Made by a program: the position numbers and the translations under genes. From Ferroglobus sp. (GTDB lineage Archaea; Halobacteriota; Archaeoglobi; Archaeoglobales; Archaeoglobaceae): a DNA stretch of 8,629 bases. The DNA is taken from assembly GCA_015520115.1 (NCBI GenBank), contig WAQS01000204.1:1-8629 (forward strand), given 5' to 3'. The notes beneath the pieces were generated by a model. The model did not search any database. It saw only the letters and a list, made by a program, of their open reading frames with translations, and was not told the origin of the DNA. This document shows positions 5,510 through 8,629 of this stretch, in pieces (the first letter of the stretch is position 1; each line of letters starts with the position of its first letter).

Positions 5510-5760
5510 GACAGAACTTCTTCTATCTTTTTCACTATTCTTTCGTTAGCTTCTTTTATCGCCTGAATTGGGTTTTTACCCTTCGTTCTAACGACAAGCT
5601 CCGGCTCGCCAACGTAGGGATGCGGAATGTTGTACTTAGCCAGAACCACGTCTTCATCCTTCAGCAGTTCGTGCTGGAGGAGATTCAGGTACGTGTGATC
5701 TTCCCCCTTAATCACGAGTTTGACGAAATTTTCGTTCATTTCGGTTATTTTTATCTCCAT
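5500..5760 (-). CDS. rpoL: DNA-directed RNA polymerase subunit L (Rpb11 homologue)
   Basis: An 86-residue subunit of archaeal RNA polymerase. It pairs with RpoD (Rpb3 homologue) to form the assembly platform equivalent to the bacterial alpha dimer. The family signature is plain: DHTYLNLLQHELL at 21-33 and YNIPHPYVGEPELVVRTKG at 43-61, followed by the C-terminal dimerisation helix. ATG 5760 is chosen because it gives the normal N-terminus and has a strong Shine-Dalgarno (GGAGGTG, 5768-5774); an in-frame extension to 5814 would add 18 residues without family similarity. It overlaps csl4 by 10 bp upstream and converges tail to tail with the HemK-type gene. It is the last gene of the rpl1-to-rpoL cluster. 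Confidence 0.95.
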   Translation of the reverse strand: MEIKITEMNENFVKLVIKGEDHTYLNLLQHELLKDEDVVLAKYNIPHPYVGEPELVVRTKGKNPIQAIKEANERIVKKIEEVLSQI

Positions 5761-6290
5761 TCGAACGCACCTCCGTAGTAGCTTGAAATCTTCTTCCTGT
5801 TTGTTTTGCCGCACTTGCTACATTTAAGCTTATCCTCTTCAAGAACGAGTTCTCCGCCGCAGGAGCACTTTGTTTTTATCACCCCGTAATCTCTTCCTTT
5901 AATGGAAATCCGCAAATTTTCGTCTATGACCTTGCAGATGATTATGTCTTCGTGGCTCAAAAACTCGCTAACGTCTTCTACAAATTTTTCCGAAATTTCT
6001 GAAGCTGGAAGTAAAGCCAGATCGTAGTAAGGCGGAGATCTGTTCATGTTAACTTTTTTCAACAACTCAACGAGGGCGAACTTCTTCTTCACATCCACGA
6101 CTTTCCCTATTACTTCATCACCCTTCTCTATTTTTGGAATTTCCTTTTCTGGCTTTATCGAAATCTTTCTGTCTTTTACGATTACCTTTCCGGCAACAGC
6201 GGCGTAAATTTTTCCATCCTCTTCGTAAACTCCCTCTCCGGCTAAAAATTCCTCGCTACAGCCAAGATAATCTCCGGGAAACACTTCCAT
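5751..6290 (-). CDS. csl4: Exosome RNA-binding subunit Csl4
   Basis: A 179-residue cap subunit of the archaeal RNA exosome, which sits on the Rrp41-Rrp42 ring and helps feed RNA to its 3'-5' phosphorolytic core. Three domains are visible: an N-terminal beta domain (PGDYLGCSEEFLAGEGVYEE), a central S1-type RNA-binding barrel (about 56-135, GDEVIGKVVDVKKKFALVEL), and a C-terminal zinc ribbon with Cys142, Cys144, Cys157 and Cys160 (CSCG and CSKCG). ATG 6290 is preferred to an in-frame TTG at 6305 because GAGGTG lies five bases upstream of it. One base separates it from the upstream methyltransferase stop, and its stop overlaps rpoL by 10 bp. Linkage of RNA decay and RNA polymerase genes is known in archaeal exosome neighbourhoods. 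Confidence 0.94.
   Translation of the reverse strand: MEVFPGDYLGCSEEFLAGEGVYEEDGKIYAAVAGKVIVKDRKISIKPEKEIPKIEKGDEVIGKVVDVKKKFALVELLKKVNMNRSPPYYDLALLPASEISEKFVEDVSEFLSHEDIIICKVIDENLRISIKGRDYGVIKTKCSCGGELVLEEDKLKCSKCGKTNRKKISSYYGGAFEWR
5768..5774 (-). promoter_or_regulatory. Strong ribosome binding site of rpoL inside csl4
   Basis: GGAGGTG, a near-perfect match to the archaeal anti-SD complement, lies seven bases before the rpoL ATG and within the csl4 coding region. It fixes the rpoL start at 5760. Confidence 0.75.
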
Positions 6291-6291
6291 T

Positions 6292-6885
6292 TTAACACCT
6301 CTCAATTCTAAAAACTTCTACCGGTATGTATTTATATGGTTTTTCATGGAAAGCGTAGGTTTTTTTCAGCGGTATTGAGTACTTCCACACGTGGGTAACT
6401 TTAAACCCGTTCTCTTCAGCTTTTTTCCTTACGAACTCTTCACTTCCTGCTGAATGAATCGAGTAAATTACTTCCGCAATCTCGAAAGCTTTCATGAGGA
6501 ATTTCCTGTCTGCATGTCTTCTCTGGATTCCGAAGGGGGGATTCATTATTACAGTTCCTTTCCTCTTCACGTTGAAATTTTCCACGTCGCACAAAATAAA
6601 GTCCGCTGAAACTTCGCACTTCATTGAATTTTCTCTCGCAACGTTTAAAGCCTCTCTATCTACGTCTACGCCAATGGAAAAAGCTCCAAGCAAAGCTGAA
6701 GCTATGGTAATTATCCCAGTTCCGCAGCCGAGATCGAAAACGAGATCGAGATCGTTTTGCATTTTTGCGAAAAGAACAATCTCTGCAACAAGAGCTGGAG
6801 GAGTTACGTATTGTTCAAGAAAAATTTTGGGGTTTTTAAAACCGTTAAGGGATTGTAAAAAAATTTCAAGGTCTTTTTTCTTCAT
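6292..6885 (-). CDS. METTL5-like SAM-dependent methyltransferase, probable rRNA m6A methylase
   Basis: A 197-residue class I methyltransferase of the archaeal group related to eukaryotic METTL5. The N-terminus has the group's LEQYVTPP (23-30), motif I is FDLGCGTG at 50-57, the acidic SAM ligand follows in GVDVDREAL (72-80), and NPPF at 115-118 is the adenine/amino-methylation motif. [14 protein letters not shown] near the C-terminus is also typical. METTL5 makes m6A in 18S rRNA; an rRNA adenine target here is inferred from similarity and from the ribosomal genes upstream. The start overlaps the rpl12 stop as ATGA, and csl4 starts one base after its stop. The csl4 Shine-Dalgarno lies in its last codons. 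Confidence 0.87.
   Translation of the reverse strand: MKKKDLEIFLQSLNGFKNPKIFLEQYVTPPALVAEIVLFAKMQNDLDLVFDLGCGTGIITIASALLGAFSIGVDVDREALNVARENSMKCEVSADFILCDVENFNVKRKGTVIMNPPFGIQRRHADRKFLMKAFEIAEVIYSIHSAGSEEFVRKKAEENGFKVTHVWKYSIPLKKTYAFHEKPYKYIPVEVFRIERC
6296..6301 (-). promoter_or_regulatory. Ribosome binding site of csl4
   Basis: GAGGTG in the last codons of the methyltransferase gene, five bases before ATG 6290. It selects this start over the upstream in-frame TTG at 6305. Confidence 0.65.
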
Positions 6886-7199
6886 CCAAAGAGTGCTCCA
6901 AGTCCTTCGAGGACTTCCTCTTCCTTCACTTCTTCCTCTTCCTCTTTCTTCTCTTCCTTCTTCTCTTCCTTAGCTTCTTCAGCCGCTGCCTCAGCAGCTG
7001 GAGCTGCCGGAGCTGCTGGCACAAAGGCGGCTTTGTTTATAGCTTCCTCTATGTTTATACCTTCCAAAGCCGTAACTAATGCCTTGACTCTTGCCTCGTT
7101 CACTTCTATTCCAGCAGCTTCAAGCACAGCCTTAACGTTTTCCTCGCTTATTTCCTTTCCAGCTGAATGCAGCAGCAAAGCAGCATACACATACTCCAT
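6882..7199 (-). CDS. rpl12: Large ribosomal subunit protein L12 (P1, archaeal stalk protein)
   Basis: A 105-residue archaeal P1-type stalk protein. Dimers bind the C-terminal spine of L10 and recruit elongation and initiation factors. Residues 1-58 are the helical dimerisation domain ([17 protein letters not shown] start), 59-73 an Ala/Pro hinge, 74-96 a Glu/Lys tail, and the end LEGLGALFG is the factor-binding peptide also found at the end of L10. ATG 7199 gives the family N-terminus; an in-frame ATG at 7205 would add two residues, and each has its own well-spaced AGGTG. The stop overlaps the next methyltransferase start (ATGA). It follows rpl10 after a gap of about 18 bp. Archaeal stalks carry several L12 dimers per L10, so this gene should be translated at a higher rate than its neighbours. 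Confidence 0.95.
   Translation of the reverse strand: MEYVYAALLLHSAGKEISEENVKAVLEAAGIEVNEARVKALVTALEGINIEEAINKAAFVPAAPAAPAAEAAAEEAKEEKKEEKKEEEEEVKEEEVLEGLGALFG
6929..6971. repeat. 43-bp polypurine/polypyrimidine tract in rpl12 tail
   Basis: An unbroken run of C/T on the plus strand (A/G on the coding strand) that encodes the Glu/Lys-rich tail of L12. It is coding sequence, but its length and strand purity are unusual. A similar, longer tract lies in rpl10. Confidence 0.85.
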
Positions 7200-7206
7200 A
7201 CCCATT

Positions 7207-7217
7207 CACCTCACCTC
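7207..7217 (-). promoter_or_regulatory. Tandem Shine-Dalgarno elements of rpl12
   Basis: On the minus strand GAGGTGAGGTG gives two AGGTG cores six bases apart, and downstream two in-frame ATGs (7205 and 7199) are also six bases apart. Each core is seven bases from its own ATG. The first core overlaps the rpl10 stop codon (TGA at 7220-7218). Confidence 0.7.
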
Positions 7218-8231
7218 TCAACCAAATAATGCACCCAAACCTTCGAGAGCTTCCTCCTCAGCCTTTTCTTCTTCCTCCTCTTCTTCCTTCTCCTCTTCCT
7301 CCTTCTTCTCTTCCTTTACTTCCTCCTTAACTTCAACTTTTCTGCCTTCCACAAGCTTCTTCAGCTCTTCGTCGAGGGCGTCTTCAGGCAGGAGAGAAGC
7401 AAGAGCGAGCATTTCCGAATGAGCCTTCGCAAGTATCTCCGGCATGACGTCCTTTTCGAATATCAGAGCGTTGATAGCCAAGTTCTTAGCGTCAATGAAA
7501 GCCTTCGCTATGAGAATCTCAGCAGTCTCCTCTGTTACGTACGCAGCGTTGACAGCCAAGTTCAGAGCCTTTCTTGCTGCATCCACAAATTCTTCGAAGA
7601 CTTTTGCCTCATCTATCGCCAAGTCTTCTGGAGTAAATACTATTCCCTTCTCCATTATTGCTCTCGTTTCTAAGCCTATCTTTATCGGCTTAACATCGAG
7701 AAGCTGCAAAGCCCTTGCGACTTCCGGTTTAACGACCTCTCCGGCTTTAACGACCGTGACTGTGTTTTTGACGACAACCCTACCTCTCTCTATTGCCGCT
7801 GGAATTCCTCCGGCTTGAAGCTCACCGAGTATCGGACCGGGAGGGAATTTCGTAGGACCGGCTTCAACGACAACATCCACGGGAGAAACCTGATTCGGTT
7901 TCAGCGGTGAAGGAACTTTCGTCTCCTCAAGCTTTTTGTAGAGTTTGAATGGATTCATTTCGCTTACGACTATCGCCGTTTGGTCTTCTATAAAGTCTTT
8001 CAGTTTTACGAAGTCCCCTCCAAGCTCGTCGAGAGCTCTTTCCAGGAGGCTGTTTTTCACGACTCTTATCTTTGCAAATTCTTTGAAGTCCCTTCTTATT
8101 TTTTGGAATTGGGGTGAAGGTACGCCTCTAAATCCGACTATGGCTACGACTGGATGGCTCGTTAGGAGCTTCTTGATGTCTTCAACAGCTTGTCTTTTCC
8201 ACTGGGGAACTTGTCCGGTTACGGCTGCCAT
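7218..8231 (-). CDS. rpl10: Large ribosomal subunit protein L10 (P0 homologue)
   Basis: A 337-residue stalk base protein. It binds 23S rRNA at the GTPase centre with L11 and carries the L12 dimers. Residues 1-105 are the rRNA-binding domain (VPQWKRQAVEDIKKLL, VKNSLLERAL); about 106-185 is the archaeal/eukaryotic insertion domain (GPTKFPPGPILGELQAGGIP); about 205-295 is the helical spine for L12; 297-337 is a Glu/Lys tail ending LEGLGALFG, nearly the same as in L12. Length is normal for archaeal P0. The ATG lies one base after the rpl1 stop, and GGTGATC (8236-8242), a perfect match to the anti-SD complement, is four bases upstream. It is followed by rpl12. Confidence 0.96.
   Translation of the reverse strand: MAAVTGQVPQWKRQAVEDIKKLLTSHPVVAIVGFRGVPSPQFQKIRRDFKEFAKIRVVKNSLLERALDELGGDFVKLKDFIEDQTAIVVSEMNPFKLYKKLEETKVPSPLKPNQVSPVDVVVEAGPTKFPPGPILGELQAGGIPAAIERGRVVVKNTVTVVKAGEVVKPEVARALQLLDVKPIKIGLETRAIMEKGIVFTPEDLAIDEAKVFEEFVDAARKALNLAVNAAYVTEETAEILIAKAFIDAKNLAINALIFEKDVMPEILAKAHSEMLALASLLPEDALDEELKKLVEGRKVEVKEEVKEEKKEEEEKEEEEEEEKAEEEALEGLGALFG
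7262..7317. repeat. 56-bp polypurine/polypyrimidine tract in rpl10 tail
   Basis: An uninterrupted pyrimidine run on the plus strand, purine on the coding strand, encoding the acidic/basic tail of L10. The mRNA contains AGGAGG-like, Shine-Dalgarno-resembling stretches about 50-100 bases upstream of rpl12. It arises from GAR/AAR codons. Confidence 0.85.
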
Positions 8232-8232
8232 T

Positions 8233-8629
8233 TCAGATCACCCTAACAGCAGGACCCATCGTGGTTTTAACGTACACGGACTTAACAACTTGGCTTGCAT
8301 TCTCATACTTGTTTTCAACAACTTTAAGAATTTCGAGGGCATTTTCAGCTATTTTCTCCGGATCCATTTCTCTCGATCCGATAGGAGCGTGAAAAGTAAC
8401 TCTATCTCTTGTTCTTATCCTAACGGATTTCCTCAACCTGTTTATCATCGGCGTTGGATCTGCAGCGGGAGGAATCGGTTGAGGAATCTTTCCCCTCGGA
8501 CCGAGAATCGGTCCGAGCTTCTTACCGATTTCCGGCATGAGGGGAGCCTCAGCTATGAAGAAGTCTATTCTGTTAGCCAACTTTTTCGCCTCTCTCTTAT
8601 TTTTCGCAAGCTCGTCTATATCTTCTGGA
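8233..8629 (-). CDS. rpl1: Large ribosomal subunit protein L1, 5' end cut by window
   Basis: This is the C-terminal 132 codons of L1, the mobile L1-stalk protein that binds 23S rRNA and helps deacylated tRNA leave the E site. The frame stays open through the right edge, reading PEDIDELAKNKREAKKLANR before IDFFIAEAPLMPEIGKKLG, so the apparent start near 8580 (a TTG) is an internal Leu. The conserved LGPRGKIPQP, FHAPIGSREMDPEKIAENA and VYVKTTMGPAVRV segments are present, the last being the family's C-terminal motif. In methanogens L1 represses its own L1-L10-L12 mRNA by binding near the start of the L1 gene; that region is outside the window. One base separates its stop from rpl10. Confidence 0.95.
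   Translation of the reverse strand, partial: PEDIDELAKNKREAKKLANRIDFFIAEAPLMPEIGKKLGPILGPRGKIPQPIPPAADPTPMINRLRKSVRIRTRDRVTFHAPIGSREMDPEKIAENALEILKVVENKYENASQVVKSVYVKTTMGPAVRVI
8236..8242 (-). promoter_or_regulatory. Ribosome binding site of rpl10
   Basis: GGTGATC, the exact complement of the archaeal 16S rRNA anti-SD core, at the end of rpl1, four bases before the rpl10 ATG. It fixes the rpl10 start despite the one-base gap to rpl1. Confidence 0.7.

Noticed and set aside
5761..5814. 18-residue N-terminal extension of RpoL
   Set aside because: A strong GGAGGTG places the start at 5760, and the shorter protein has the normal family N-terminus.
6494..6973. Plus-strand open frame of about 159 codons opposite the METTL5-like gene and rpl12
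   Set aside because: It lies antisense to two well-identified genes, has low-complexity Ser/Leu/Pro content from the pyrimidine tract and resembles no family.
7252..7330. Possible short tandem repeat or CRISPR-like array in the CTT/CTC-rich stretch
   Set aside because: There are no regular repeat and spacer units; it is the degenerate coding of a Glu/Lys tail.
7033..7422. Plus-strand Ser-rich open frame of about 129 codons
   Set aside because: The Ser/Phe runs are the antisense reading of the Glu/Lys tail of L10; no family features.
1..8629. Mobile element, phage, defence or toxin-antitoxin system
   Set aside because: All coding space is filled by conserved housekeeping genes; no transposase, integrase, inverted terminal repeats or att-like duplications were seen.

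Overview
The window is archaeal, most likely euryarchaeal and probably from the Archaeoglobales (Ferroglobus/Archaeoglobus type). It carries archaeal-type ribosomal proteins L1, L10/P0, L12/P1 and L21e, RNA polymerase subunits F (Rpb4) and L (Rpb11), exosome subunit Csl4, Nog1, the archaeal D-aminoacyl-tRNA deacylase and a presenilin-type membrane protease. GC looks moderate (low to mid 40s percent by eye, not computed). Coding strands are purine-rich and the proteins rich in Lys and Glu, as in hyperthermophiles. The genus is an inference, not proven here.

Layout. (1) 1-491, plus: 3' part of a presenilin/signal-peptide-peptidase-like intramembrane aspartyl protease, cut by the left edge. (2) 448-2244, minus: dtdA then nog1; nog1 runs 44 bp into the end of the protease gene. 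(3) 2283-2951, plus: an Asp/Glu racemase-family gene, divergent from dtdA across a 38-bp gap. (4) 2973-5509, plus: rpl21e, rpoF, a DUF655 protein, ksgA and a HemK/Mtq2-type methyltransferase, a compact translation/transcription cluster. (5) 8629 down to 5500, minus: rpl1 (cut by the right edge), rpl10, rpl12, a METTL5-like methyltransferase, csl4 and rpoL, six genes joined by overlaps or very short gaps. Clusters 4 and 5 converge on a 10-bp palindrome holding both stop codons.

Together the genes are an information-processing neighbourhood: ribosome parts (L21e, L1 and the L10/L12 stalk), ribosome assembly (Nog1), rRNA methylation (KsgA, probably the METTL5-like enzyme), release-factor methylation (HemK-type), RNA polymerase (RpoF, RpoL), RNA decay (Csl4) and chiral proofreading of tRNA (DtdA). 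The racemase beside DtdA could link making and clearing D-amino acids.

Coding density is extreme. The only gaps are 1387-1419, 2245-2282, 2952-2972, 3625-3667, 6291, 7200-7217 and 8232, so there is no stretch over 300 bases without a gene and no room for a tRNA, rRNA, CRISPR array or insertion sequence; none was seen. I found no clearly new defence or mobile system. The points worth a second look are a changed G4 motif in Nog1, a Cys-to-Ser change in the racemase, the dtdA/racemase divergent pair with an inverted repeat, the paired start signals of rpl12, and antisense or palindromic gene ends.
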